Made by a program: the position numbers and the translations under genes. A stretch of 64,000 nt of DNA from assembly GCF_001039355.2 (NCBI RefSeq), contig NW_019774637.1, positions 206,927-270,926 of the forward strand. The letters are read 5' to 3'. Shown here in pieces: positions 12,843-25,244 of this stretch. A model generated the notes under the pieces. The model worked only from the letters and a program-made list of their open reading frames with translations. It made no database searches and was not told the origin of the DNA. Source of the stretch: Lingula anatina. Lineage: Eukaryota; Brachiopoda; Lingulata; Lingulida; Lingulidae. Position 1 is the first letter of the stretch; each line of letters starts with the position of its first letter.

Positions 12843-13251
12843 CATAATTGTGACATTGTGTTTATAAAAGTGTGACGAAATTGCCTGCACAGTGACCCTC
12901 TTACACCCAATAACTACTCATACATACAACATAATGTCCTAGCAAGCAAGTAATCAAAATGAAGAGGCACATTGTATTAGTATAAATGATCATCAGTAGA
13001 AATCACGTCAGCAGGAGCAGTTGTCTCCCTTTGCTGATCACTTGTACTGGTACATACAAGTTATTGCTATCAGTAAATGACTGATAACTCCTAGTATATC
13101 AGGATGAAAATAGGTCAGCATTGCAATATGAATACTGTCAAATTAATGTGCATCATGGGAAGTCTTATTATAGTTTCTCAGCAGGTTTTTCCAAACTGTC
13201 AGTGTTACTTTATAGTTTAGTATTGCAGTATGTAAAATGTGAACTGAGTAG

Positions 13252-15087
13252 TTATTGTAAGTACTGAAATGTCTTAACTTTACCAAACCCTTCTGCCACC
13301 ACCAGCTGGCCAGCAGGGTTGATGGCTAATGCTGCAGGATGGCTCAACCCATCATCCCTAGTGACAATGTATCTGATAAACTGCCCTTGTGGACTCAGTG
13401 CTACTATCCTGCTGTTTTCACTGTCAGTAATGAAGATGTGACCATAGCTGTCTGTGCACATTCCACATGGAAACCACAGCTGACCATCACCACTGCCTTC
13501 TGTGCCATACTGGTACAACAAATCACCAGTAGGTGACAGCACATGTACACAGTGTTTCTTGCCCCTGTCTGATATCACAATGTTACCATTCACGCTGTTC
13601 ACTGTGATGTACCCGGGGAATTCACACATACTGAGTGGAATGGTGTTCAGGAGCTGTCCACTGTCTGCATGGAATACGTAGATGGATTTTTTTACTTTGT
13701 CACAAACCATCACATCTGTCACATGACCTTGTTTGTTCAGTGAGATACCACGTGGCCACTCAAGTTGACCTTGACCCATGGTTGTCAGGTGCTGACCCCT
13801 GGTGGAGTACACTTTGACACATTTGTCACCCTCTGATGTTATATACAGGTTACCAGTCTGTGACACAGCCACATCAAATGGTTGGTTTAGATTTATTTCA
13901 AACTTGAATTGCCCTTCATACATGAATACCTTAGTTCTGTTGTTATGTACAATAAACACATGCAGTTCATCTATGGCCAACCCTCTTGTGAACATGCCCT
14001 TTTCATCAAATTTCAGATTAGAACTGAAGGAATGAACACATTCTGCCTTCTCTAAGAAAACAGGAGGATGTGGTGTTGATCTTCTAATTGGCAGATTTGC
14101 CCCCAGTCCAGTTGGCGTAGAAGGTTGTAACTGTACTGTCACCTGTCCTAACATGGCTTCCAGTCCAGCAGCAGATATCTCACCAGGGCTGTAGGATATC
14201 TGTGCTGGTGTGTCTGGAGTTGGGACTGGTGTTTTCTCCATTGCTGTCAGTCTCTGTGTCAGAGCCTTAGTATGAAGCATGATCTCAGAGTCAGAACCAT
14301 TTGTGATAAGTTCCTGGGCAAAATTGCAGGCACTCTGCAAGGAAGTATGGTGAAGTTCAAGGTTGTCCATGTTTGCCTTCCTCTGCTTTTTTCTGATATC
14401 ACCAGCAGAATTTACCTCTGATATCAGTTCTTGCTCCCTCTGATCAACCGATCTTCGGATACATTGAGCCTGTTCTTGGATTTTGTTGATGGAGGCTGCC
14501 ATGGTTTGCGATTCTTCTAATTCAGTGGCTGTTTCCTTAGCAACTGCTTCTTTAAACATGTTCAATTTTGGCAAAGTTTTCACAAGGACAGTTTTAATCT
14601 TTTTTCGATTGGTATTTGCAGCTTCTTTAACAGGTACAATACCATGTCTGTAGTGTTCTATTAATGCGCAGTCACCACACACAGTGCTATCATCATCTTC
14701 ACAATAGTATTTCAGTTCATTTGTGGGATGCTTCTCACATTTGATCATCAATTGTAAATTGCCATGGTTTACACCATGCACATCAGATTCTTTAATTGGG
14801 GATGAGACTTCATGCTTCCGTTGCTGACTAAGAAGTTCTTTTGCTTTGTGAATACGGAAATCTTTCTTCAGTTTTACAAGTCCTTCTCTTGGAAATGATA
14901 TCTCTTGTCTACAAATGGGACACAAAAATGTCCTGTTAGGAGTCATAGTTCGCGTAGCATGGTCACATACACAACCATAGCAAAATGTATGGTAGCAAGG
15001 CAGCACACGGGGATCCTCATACTCTCCCAGACAGATGCTACACGTCAAGAGATTATCTGTGAAAGCTGCTACCAGTGACTCGGCCAT
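13252..15087 (-). CDS. TRIM-NHL protein B, single exon, tandem paralogue of A
   Basis: Second intact 611-codon ORF, the same length as copy A without indels. It has every RING cysteine/histidine (C16, C19, C31, H33, C36, C39, C56, C59), the B-box residues 117-148, the coiled coil and the NHL propeller. Differences from copy A are dense between RING residues 39 and 56 ([17 protein letters not shown] against GCVCDHATRTMTPNRTF), around residues 100-115 and in the coiled coil, and rare in the NHL part. An intact frame despite many substitutions argues that it is a working gene. It lies antisense in the duplicated block, upstream of the decayed RECQL4 exons. Confidence 0.92.
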   Translation of the reverse strand: MAESLVAAFTDNLLTCSICLGEYEDPRVLPCYHTFCYGCVCDHATRTMTPNRTFLCPICRQEISFPREGLVKLKKDFRIHKAKELLSQQRKHEVSSPIKESDVHGVNHGNLQLMIKCEKHPTNELKYYCEDDDSTVCGDCALIEHYRHGIVPVKEAANTNRKKIKTVLVKTLPKLNMFKEAVAKETATELEESQTMAASINKIQEQAQCIRRSVDQREQELISEVNSAGDIRKKQRKANMDNLELHHTSLQSACNFAQELITNGSDSEIMLHTKALTQRLTAMEKTPVPTPDTPAQISYSPGEISAAGLEAMLGQVTVQLQPSTPTGLGANLPIRRSTPHPPVFLEKAECVHSFSSNLKFDEKGMFTRGLAIDELHVFIVHNNRTKVFMYEGQFKFEINLNQPFDVAVSQTGNLYITSEGDKCVKVYSTRGQHLTTMGQGQLEWPRGISLNKQGHVTDVMVCDKVKKSIYVFHADSGQLLNTIPLSMCEFPGYITVNSVNGNIVISDRGKKHCVHVLSPTGDLLYQYGTEGSGDGQLWFPCGMCTDSYGHIFITDSENSRIVALSPQGQFIRYIVTRDDGLSHPAALAINPAGQLVVAEGFGKVKTFQYLQ

Positions 15088-15670
15088 ATTGTCACATCAG
15101 ACCACGAGGCAAGCACTGAGTGAATAGTTCAACAGTGAAATAAGAGGGATCTATCTCTAGCACTGCAATAGCATGTGATCAGGTGATAAGGACCTTGAAA
15201 TCATTTGTGGAAAATGTGCCATGATAACATGTATTAGATTTGATGTAGGTTAATTGTTAGCAAAAATAGCCTGCAGCACATGGGGACAACTACCGTTACT
15301 GCCCCTGCTGACATGGTCATTTACCAAGACAAAGTATGTGATGCAAAGTGACTATTAATTCTGATATTATTTTGTTAATAATAATTATTCCAGACTATTA
15401 TTAAAATCTTAAAACTGACAGAGATAACATCTATAGTTTTTTTATTAAACATGAACAGGAAATCACATATTGGGCATCTTAAGTCACATTAATTAATGTG
15501 ACCTTGAATTTGACCTTTGCCCTACTTGTCACCATGAAATGCACTAAAGATATTTACCATTTATCCACATATTAACCACATCCATAGCAACTATTTCACT
15601 TGAATAAGGTTAATCTCCCTGGTGGTATTACACATGGCAATGGTTTAACCAATATGATGCTCTAGTTTCA

Positions 15671-15952
15671 GGTATCTCCACTCTCCTGTGCTACCTGGAA
15701 TGTGGGTATTATTTCAGGTATCTCCACTCTCCTGTGTTACCTGGAATGTGGGTATTATTTCAGGTATCTCCACTCTCCTGTGCTACCTGGAATGTGGGTA
15801 TTATTTCAGGTATCTCCACTCTCCTGTGCTACCTGGAATGTGGGTATTATTTCAGGTATCTCCACTCTATTGTGTTATCTGGAATGTGGGTATTATTTCA
15901 GATACTAGTATCTCCACTCTCCTGTGTTATTTGAAATATGGGTATTATTTCA
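15671..15952 (+). repeat. 46-bp tandem array carrying a 3' splice site
   Basis: Six upstream units start at 15671, 15717, 15763, 15809, 15855 and 15901 (the last is 52 bp with an extra ATACTA-like insertion); a seventh start at 15953 continues into the exon copy. Each unit is GGTATCTCCACTCTCCTGTG, then a YTACCTGGAA-type segment and TGTGGGTATTATTTCA. That is the end of an intron with its AG acceptor plus the first about 30 bases of the exon. Unit 1 of the duplication has only one copy (8991-9040). Confidence 0.9.
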
Positions 15953-17446
15953 GGTATCTCCACTCTGTTGTGTTACCTGGAGCTCCATCCGAAGTGGATA
16001 GAAAGCCTGCAGCCAGTATATGCCACCTGTGTATTGAAAACTCAGAGACATTTATTTCAGGAAATAACACTTTTGCTTGGTGGAGACCTGCAGTTTTTGA
16101 GTCCTCTCTGGAAGTTACTTCATTTGTAAAATTGCAGGAGGGATCTGTCTCTCAACTTGTGCTCCATGAGAAGCAAAGAAAATGGGGTAGGGATTGTGAA
16201 ATCGTATGAATTTTGCTTGTCACCAAAGTTCTGGCCCTGTTCTGTTGTTGTCACAAGGTTTTCATTATTTATTCTAGGCACTGGTGTTCCTCATAAAACA
16301 GGAGTCATGGTGGAATTCTCGGACTTGGCATTCCACCTCCGTTCCCCTGGCGATTTGACCAACGCAGAGCTGGACGAGGTCCTGGACTTCCATAATGACC
16401 GCGTCCAGATGCAGGAGAAAGCTGAACTGTACCAGCTGCAGAAATTGCATGATGCTTTACAGAGGTATGGTCTACAGTCAGTGTGTGTAACCAGCAAGAG
16501 ACAAAATTATTAATAAGTGAATTATTTTTGCTATATGACAATATCCTTAAGGAAAAAACATTGGGAGGCAAATACTGACATAAGCCCTTTTAGATATCCG
16601 TGTTAACAACTCAAGGCAGTAGTTTTCAGTATTACATTTATCTTTCAGCATCTCCTTCAAAAACTACTACCACTGTTCAGATGATGTTGACATGAAAAGA
16701 AGTGACAAGCTCAGAGCTATGTTTACTGATTACTTTGAAATGAAGCCAGAGCATTCTAGTAACATGGGAAGAATTAGTAAATTATCTTTCAACAGAGAGC
16801 TGGAGTGTTCTACCTCAGGACCAAATGAGGAGGTAAGAAATCTATTGTCTTATATTTAAAATTATTTACTTGTATTTGAGTTTTATTAAGTTCCCACATC
16901 GTTTCAGTACACTGTAAAATATTGTAGATAACTATATTATTATGCATTGTTTTTTTAATATGGCAAAGTGCATTGGATATGTTGGTGAAATTTGAAACTT
17001 ATAACTGTATGCACCTTGCAGGTAATTTAATAAAATAGAAGGTACATGGCCAGCCTAGCAAGTTAGTTAGGGGGGTCACTATTAAGAAAGCTTTACAAAA
17101 GTCTGTCTCCTTGCTATTAACTAAATTAAAATTGTAAAGACGTATTTCGGCGGAGGTTTAAGCACAGGACTTAGATATCAACCATAACCTGGATACATTT
17201 CCAATTTCAGGACTCTTGTAAAAATGAGGGTTATGTTCGTGGTGATATTCGTGGCTTCATCTCCCTGTGTGGTCAGGAACACGTTCTTTCAGGAAGATGA
17301 TAGCGCGTATTTTCGATGGCATAGACAGTCCATGTTTCCCAGTCAAGACATGGGGCCGGGTCAGGAAATACTGGAGGGCGCACCTGGACGTGAATTTTAA
17401 CCATTTGATCAAAATGGCTACGCAGGAACCTGTCAGGATGGGATAA
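15953..17446 (+). pseudogene. Truncated duplicate of RECQL4 C-terminal exons
   Basis: Copies of exon 11 (15954 to about 16030, then fused to intron sequence by a deletion matching about 9090-9918, so exon 12 is gone), exon 13 (16278-16464, same 187-nt length), exon 14 (16649-16832, same 184-nt length) and exon 15 (17211-17446). In the last exon single-base losses give AGA TGA at 17298-17300, so the conserved ARIFHGI region is out of frame. Exons 13 and 14 stay open with intact splice sites. This is a relic of tandem duplication, though it could still be transcribed as alternative 3' exons. Confidence 0.85.
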
Positions 17447-18144
17447 TTTTGAAGTATTTTTTTTTTCAATAAAACTACTTCCAAATTTTGATCAAATTTT
17501 CAAGGAGCTGTTGTCAGTTTTCACAGTAAGAGAGAGATTCATTTCTCTTTCGATATTTAAAAATAACATGAATCAGCAATTGTATTTCTTCTCTGAAGGA
17601 TTTTTACATGCAAATGACTATTATTCAAATTGCTTTGGATTAAAGTACTTGTAAATCTATTACCAATATTTTGTATACATTGAATATATTTATTTTGATA
17701 ACATATTTGTCTAATGAAAATTTCTCAAATAAAAAATGTCTTTTATGTACTCTTCCTTGTTGATTGTATTGAAATAAAGGAAAAAATAATTGCTCTATTT
17801 TGAAATAAAATTTAAAAAAAACATGATTTTCAAAGTAAATAATTTTATTTCAAAACAGATGTACAGAAATAAATTGCAAATTGTCTCCAGCAACAACACT
17901 ACTGCATTTACTTCAAAGGATATCGATATTCCACAACCATCAAAAGTTAATCAAGCACCAAATTTCTGTGCCAAAAAGATCTTTAATAAACAACAGAAAA
18001 TGGCAGACTGTGGCTTATTTTTCTCAAAATTACTACATTAGCAATCTTACTATTATTTCCATAATTTTGTTCTTAAAATCGATGTAGTACATTGTCAACC
18101 AACTGATTTTAATCTTACTTGTTAAATTAACTGTTTGAGTAAGT

Positions 18145-18855
18145 ACGGTTTAAATCCTCTTGGTATTTATCCTGTACACTTGGATATCTTTGTGATCCCT
18201 TCTACTTACCTTGCTAACATACCCTCAGAGGGTATGCATACAACATTAATTAGTTTTTTTTTTTTCATTCATATTTTATTCTCTCTAATCCAATCCAACA
18301 TCTGAAAACCTTGGTTTAATCTTCAGTGGCGCTTTCTCTGTAAAAGATTGCAAAAAAAAAAATGTAGTTGAGTTTTAAGAAATGATATTTTAAAATGATA
18401 AATTTGAGGTTTAAACACCAGAAAAAACATTCTTAACAGCAACAGGAAAAGATCCCAGCCACAATTTCTACACAGATGTAAATAGGCAATGTCTAGTCTT
18501 CTAAATGGGTCACAAAAATAAACCTATACAAGATAGGCAGTCCACAACAGAATTGTGACAGTATAGAAATAAAACAGTCCTGGATTGAGATTTCCATTGC
18601 AAGAAGGTCAATGCATGAGCGCAAGCACATGTTCATGTCTTGTTCTTCCCATTAGGGGCCTGCTTCACAAAATAACTTTAATACAAAGATTGGTCTAAAC
18701 ATTCACACCTTCGTTCAACAAGTACAATTCGACTCAATATATATCACTAATTAATGAAATGTTTTCCAAAAGGCTATTCTCCTGTGTTGGACCAATAAAT
18801 TATTTTGAGTGACCTTCCTTTGAGTACATATAAATATATCTTGAACTGATGTAGA
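18145..18855 (-). other. Intergenic / 3' UTR of ZC3H3
   Basis: Region between the end of the duplicated block and the ZC3H3 stop. AT-rich, with no coding exon seen. A minus-strand AATAAA candidate (TTTATT on +) is at 18275-18280, which would give a 3' UTR of about 0.6 kb. RECQL4 and ZC3H3 are convergent here. Confidence 0.5.
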
Positions 18856-21800
18856 CTAAATATCTGGACTAAAGTTTAGACCAATTTCAGACTTAAGTTC
18901 AGTTTTGTAACCTTCTCCAGGTGCCTTACCAGTTTGCTCACCATCAGTGGTCAACATGTTCCCCTCCTCCCCCTCTGCCAGGCTGGTGTCAGAATGAAGG
19001 GATATAAAAGATGGCAGAGATGCTGGAGTGTCCACATTCCTCTTCTTCCTCCTCCTCTTGAACGAGAAATCTTTATCATCCTCACTATCTTCATTTGTTG
19101 AGCTGCTGGCAGTCAAACTGTAAAGAATGAAAAAAACGTAGCCTGCTGGACTTTACAGACATGGCTCCAGTTTGCAAAATGTCAGAAAATTAAATATATG
19201 ACCTAAAGACTTGCTTGGCTGCCTCACTGGTAAAAAGACATTCAGTCAAGGACATCAAGATTTTCTTTTCAAGTCACATGATATGAAATTGAAGGGGAAT
19301 GAGTTTGAATGTATGTATGAGCTAAAAAACTTGCAAAATTAATACTCATTCAATTAGATCATTCAATTAGTTTACAGCTAGAAAGGGATATAAACAAAAT
19401 ATTTTGCTTTACATCTCCAGAGAACTAGTTTACCATGTGACAGAAAAATGCCTGATTTAGCAGCTTAGACATGCTTGAAAAGAAAACAATGACCATGATA
19501 CTATTACTAGGGTATTTTACCATAACTGGTCTGAACAACCTACCCAGATAAAGCACTCTCTGCCTCAGGTTTTGCTATAGGAGTGCTATGCTGCACGGTT
19601 GCCACCTCCATCATCTTTCTTTTGGCACCTGCTGCCCTCTGGTGCTGACATTCTATATTACCACCTAGCTTATCTTGAGTATATGGTGCCCTCTTGTGGT
19701 GCTGCATCTTACATTTCTTGCCTCTGGGGCATTTCCCAGTGGCAGTAAATTCTGGGCACTGTAGAGTATGCTTTTTCTTACACTGAAATAGGCATCAAAT
19801 TTTACTGTAAATTTCCTTTCAATGTGAAAAACACGATGTTACAAGTCCACACATAATGTCTATCCTATTGCTAGGTTTTCCAGATGTCTTACACATTATC
19901 CCAGCATCAAACCTCCTCTCACCAAATTTCTTAACTTTTTTCTGTTGCAAAAATTTTGTTTGAAAATAAATTTCACGAGGTAGTCCAGCCATCTTTTAAA
20001 ATAATCTGGTTAACTTTTATCACAATTTTATTAGCTTTCAACTTTTCTACCCTCAAGTACAAAAAATGTGAGCCTAAGTCTTGACTTACTTTTTCTCCCA
20101 GGGAGCAGTACCCATGCAGGAAATCCTCGCACACTGCAGCGTCCCTGCTTACGTTCACATGGAGATAAGGGCAATCGTCTTTGTTACACACACCGCGAAG
20201 GAAAAAAGAACACACTGGCATCTTCTCTTTAAGAACTTGGTGGGAAAATGGGCAGTTCTCTCCCTTGCAGGTACCTCTCAGAAATCTTGGATGATAAATG
20301 TGATAATTTTCTTATCTTTAAATTTTATTTTTAATTGACCTTTCTTATGCTTAGGGCACATCAACATTTTAAGTTATGATTTAGATGCCTCACCATTTAA
20401 GTAAACTGAAAATGCAAGGACAACATCAAATTGTATACCTCACTAAAGCCAAGTAAAAAGTGGTCATGGAAAATAAACTGAACATAATATTTGTGCATGG
20501 AATGTGATACAGTAATGGGGACAAACTACTGAAATATTGTAGGTGCCAGGAAATCTTGTCAATCATACTTTTTATTGCCAAAATCTCAGGCAGAACCTTT
20601 AAATGATATGCACCGTATTTAAATAAAATCTACATATCCTGCACAATGGCTCCATACCTGGTGCAAATGGCTATTTTATCTGGGTCATGAGCAAATGGAC
20701 ATTTGTGACCTCGTTTACACTTCCCAAATCTGTTGTAGAACAAGCAGTACTGCTGTCTCTGCTTTTTGTACTTGCACTGTACAGCTGTGGTGATGCTCTT
20801 GTGGAGTACATTGCTGACAAAGTGGACAAAAATACTAGATTATGCATCTCAATAAACAAAACAATCAAGCAAAAAAAATTTTGGAATGTACCTCATTCAG
20901 TTTAAAATCCATGGATACTGTTACAGTAATAAGTTTCAGACTTCAAGAATATAATCAGTATTTAATGTTCTGCATCCTTTCTATAAATGTGCTTTACGCC
21001 AAATTATAAAACACATTGTTTTTTTTTCTTCTGCTACTTAATGCATGCACTTCAGCACACACAGGTACAGTATGGTTTACTAAAATAGTGTTCATTTATT
21101 CTTTTTTAAACTCTTCAGGCTGTGCTCTACCTAGCTCTCTTCCTGTTCTGGGAGTTCCCAGCTCTGACCAATGTACCTGGCCTGGTCTGGACGTAGGTCA
21201 CTCCCCCAATGTCCACTCTCTTGACACTGGTCTTCCTGGGCCTCGAGTCTCCTTTCTTTGGTGAGGCTGGAAAATAAGTAGTAAACATTTCCTTTTTTTT
21301 TTCAACTGTATATCCAGCAAAAAAAAATCAGGTGTACTGGTTAGATTAACGTGTCCTGGAGCTTGAAAACCAAGTTTTCACTGGGTTTCTGTGATCTAGC
21401 GTATAGCATTTTCTTTCTCATAACAGCTTTTAAATAAAGTTCAATATAAAATCTAATTTGATGAGAAAATAAATTCTTTATGGTAATTTTTATGCTTTTT
21501 TAAACAGAGCACCTGTGAACATTTACTTAATCACAGACTATAATACAAACACTACATTACCCGTTGCATTTAAGTCAATTCTGTGTAGAGTTTTTCCACT
21601 GGGATCCATGTTGAATTTCTCTCCCCTCACTGTGATGGTCTTCATCTTTCTGGTATTCAATCCTGGAAAAAATATTTTTTTCTGTCTGTGATAAAAAAAT
21701 CTTTCAATGCATACTTAAGTTAAGAAATCTAATTATTGACAATAACAACAAAGTTAGCTCCCCCCCCCTCTACTAACAAATGACCAATTTGGTTGCAGTC

Positions 21801-24737
21801 ATGTTATATGGGTTTACATCACTGGCATTTAGAAACATAAAATTTTGTATATTGACTGTAACTAAATAAAGAGATTTGTACGTAAAGCACTACCAGAGAT
21901 ACCTGTAGCACTTAAAAGTAACCTACTTTTGACAATGCATGGGTTTCTGTGCTGTTTTGTAGTAGTAGAGTCTACAGAGCTAGTCTTATTTAGTCTAGTC
22001 CTGGATGATCTGTAGACTAATCCACCTATCACTACCAATCTCTGACTTCCCTGGAACCTGCTGGCAACATCAGAAGATTTCTTTGGAGGGTGTCTGTGGT
22101 CCAGCTTTAACCTAAGAAGGAAACTTTTTTTAATGTATGGGATATAAATTTTTGATTTTTAGCCACCAAATGTTTGCAAAATGAAGATTTCTTTCTGAAA
22201 TGCTTTTCACACTGTAAATCCTTTGTAAACTTAAAAGTTGATGAAAACTATCAGGCAAATAGTTCACCATAGAAATGAGTGAATTTGTTTATTTAGTTTT
22301 TCTACTTACTGTGATTTCTGAGGACTTCTTGCTGCCCCATGTGTCAGCTGTCTGTACATAAACCTCTGTGTTAGCTTGGGGAAAGTCTGAGCTTGTATGA
22401 ACTTGTATCGGTTTTTACTGAGATTCTTCACTTTTCTCCCTAAGATATTGTTGATGCTCACAACACAATCTGAAATTACAGGATATTCTAATAAGCTGAA
22501 ATTTCATAAACATTCAAATGACACAATTTTCACAGTGTTCCTTCAATTATCTCTGCTGTTTTTAACTATCCAAATATTTCTGGTGTTACTGTTAGACTAA
22601 ACCTACTGGCACACTAAATTTAATTTTACAACCAGATAAAGAAATATATTTTGGGAAAAGCTTAATATCAGTTCTATCTTCAAAAACAACTGACAATAAA
22701 TTGAACTACAACCTGCTTCACAATAAAATAAAATATCTGGCCAATATTTCAGAACCTACCATCTCCTCCTGTATTTGTCCAGCTGTATTTTGACATTTTC
22801 CTCTGTTGGCCCTGCTTCTTACCACTACCCTGACCACCAGTGACCCTCGTCTTGACCAGAGAGTATTTACTCCGTTTTACCACCAATGACCTGTTCACAT
22901 TGAAGGATTTATTCCCCTGAATATGTTGGACTTGCTGTTGACTTGGTTTTTCATTTTTTCTGTTTAGTTTGTACTTAGATACTCTTGGACTATTGTCTCT
23001 TGAGGCAGATATACTTGGAGATGAGTGATTCTTGTGTTTTGAAGAGAAAAGAGCCTGGTGAATTTTTCCAGTGTGTGGTTGTTGTAGTTGTTTTATTGGT
23101 TTGTATCCTGGGTTGATTTTCTTATACTTTGACACCAGTCCCCTGGCCACAGTCTGTGCTGGGGAATCCTTGCTGTTACTACCAGAGCTACTGTTAGAAA
23201 GGCTTCTATTGAGACTGTGTCCTAGCTTACTGGCCGAGTGTTTAGTTGTGTGACCTTCCACCTTTTTTCCACTATTCCCTAACCTCTTGGCTCGAGTATC
23301 CCCAGACACCCATGTGTACTTGGGGTTCACAACTGTCCTCTTAGAAGGCTTTGAGCAGGATACATTGAGAGTATTGGCATTGTTGTCAGACATTATAAGA
23401 TCTGCATCTTCCAGAGATTTCGTTTTTTGATTTACAGCACCATAATTGAATCCTGAGTTTTGGTTATTGAAAGTTATGTTGGAAAATCCTGAAATCTTAT
23501 CGTTCACATGGGTATTTCCTGGACGGACATCAACAAGTGATTTATCATATAGCAAACCATGCTCTGTCTTCTTGGCAGTAGTGGAGAGGGTTTTCTTTAT
23601 TAAACTATATTTACCTTTCTTTAGAAAGGCACTACCTGCAGGAACGGTCTCCTTCACATATGCCCCTGGATTGGTATTGCTAACAGTCTGTGGTAATTTG
23701 ACAGTTCTTTTGGAATGTATTTGGCTAGAAGTTTGAGCACCTGTGGTAACTGTTTCTGTGGCACTATACTTCACTTCCCTCTTACTATTAGCACCATTAG
23801 AAATATTAGCACCTGGCTGAGTATTAAAATCATAAATCTGTTTTTTAGCACCACCTCTTTCTGAAGGGCCACTTCCATGAGAGGTGTTTTTTACTACATT
23901 CTTTGAAATGACCACTTTCTCAGATGGTTTGCTTTTATCAGAAAATGCATTTCCTAAAGTATTCACTTTCCTGGCAATACTATTTCCTTGAAATGACGTG
24001 GACTTGAATGTGTTTTGAGGTGCTACCACTGTCCTGGACTTGGTAGGGTGGTGTGCTGTGGATACACTGGGGTTCTCTATGCTGCCTCCCTGGGGTGGCA
24101 CTATCTGTCTGTTTCTGTTGATCCATGTTTTATTTCCTCTGTTTCTGTTGAATGCCTTGTCTGTACTGTATGTTGACTGTGTGCCCCCTTTCTGTTTATG
24201 AGCATGGATTAATTCTGGTGTTAAAATAGAATTTGTATTTTATTTCACTTGACAGTATCAGAAGAAAAGTTTACAATAATAATAGTGATAAAAACAATGG
24301 CACACGATTGCACCACACTAATGGTTTTATTGACAAAATGGTCAGAATATACAATTAGAATTATCCCAAGTTTCATGTTTGGACTATTTTTTCCATCAAA
24401 TTAGCGAAGGGTATTTTTGTGGTTAGAAAATTAACAAAATGATAAGATCTGATGTAATTAACAGTCACCCATTTGAGCCATTCTACATTTTAAACCTTCT
24501 ATGTTGAACTATTTTTCTCTTTCTACTTCGTCTTCAACTGCGAGTCACGAATCATGAACCAGATTTTTTTTTTTTTTTTTTTTGGAATAGAAGCATTTTA
24601 AACAATCCACTGATGATTTAGCACTTTTTTAACTCTCTGATCTTTCGATAAACATAAAAAAGTGTATAAAAAGTTTTATCAAGTCACTTACTAGTCCAAT
24701 ATTCCACTTCTTTTAAAAGAGCATTCGTTTCGTCCAT
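18856..24737 (-). CDS. ZC3H3: ZC3H3 (Smicl-type CCCH zinc-finger protein), complete
   Basis: Exons in transcript order: 24692-24737 (ATG), 22760-24214, 22310-22469, 21927-22111, 21561-21662, 21131-21266, 20658-20813, 20090-20285, 19544-19782, 18856-19117 (TAG). Total 2937 nt = 978 aa, with all phases matching and AG/GT borders. The N-terminal start (MDETNALLKEVEYW, then KLIHAHK) resembles the family start. A large low-complexity exon repeats KYSL/KYTW/KYKL/KYSW motifs. Two IGGxxY motifs (VVIGGLVY, VDIGGVTY) follow. Five CCCH fingers lie at residues 718-737, 745-762, 772-789, 799-817 and 821-840. The C-terminal PSFISLHS is a family signature. The family works in the nucleus on polyadenylated RNA processing/export and associates with CPSF and Smads. 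Confidence 0.93.
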
Positions 24738-25243
24738 CGTCAACAACTTTTCTGAAATTTACTGGCTGGATTCGTCGTAAAGAATAATCCGGAACGCTCA
24801 ATAAATGTTTCTGGGCTAAATTATCTACGTTGTCATGAAATATTTTTGCATTTGTAAAAATATATATTTTGATATTTAATAAAAATCTTTTAGTGTTTAA
24901 AAACTGCCCAATTCTGTACATTTCTGTAAGTAGTCTCTGTCATCAATATTCCTCTTTTTATGTAGTACTTCCTTGTTTTTAGTTCAGTGGAATGGACTTG
25001 CACATGGAGTTGATCACTTCCAAGTTACGGGTCTAATAAAGGTTACTTAAAGCTGCTGAAGCCGTGAGTATACGAAATAATATCTGTCTTCCGTCAGAGG
25101 GCATTTAATTAAGATTATACTGAGCATGCAACCCAAGGTTCGAGAGTGTAGTAGACGCCGGTAGGCGGCAGAGACTACGGTAGAGAGGAAGTGGGGTCCT
25201 ACTTGTCAAGAACATCGAGAATTGGTAAGTTATAGCTAAGATC
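24738..25243. promoter_or_regulatory. ZC3H3 upstream region, haplotype/copy A
   Basis: Matches the corresponding region upstream of copy B (27813 to about 28260), including GATCACTTCCAAGTTACGGG and a GTAGACGCCGGTA(A/G)GCGGC segment. Copy A ends with a donor-like ATTG|GTAAGT near 25210-25235 on +, possibly a 5' UTR exon of the sphingomyelinase gene. The contig stops at N25244. Confidence 0.45.
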
Positions 25244-25244
25244 N
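25244..25244. other. Single-N assembly join
   Basis: One N joins the ZC3H3 upstream region to a second copy of ZC3H3 exon 2 that starts five bases inside the exon. The abrupt start of duplicated sequence at the N points to a contig join rather than a biological breakpoint. Confidence 0.8.

Noticed and set aside
5740-15087. CRISPR, operon or prokaryotic mobile-island interpretation of the repeats
   Set aside because: Spliced genes, GT-AG introns and animal-specific families show a metazoan nuclear genome; no spacer-repeat array is present.
15688-16209. 173-codon plus-strand ORF as a new repeat protein gene
   Set aside because: Its first half is the 46-bp splice-site array and its second half is exon/intron sequence fused by a deletion; best read as pseudogene, though transcription is not excluded.
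23071-23736. Plus-strand ORFs opposite ZC3H3 exon 2 (and the same at 25552-26217)
   Set aside because: Shadows of the long minus-strand coding exon; no independent evidence.
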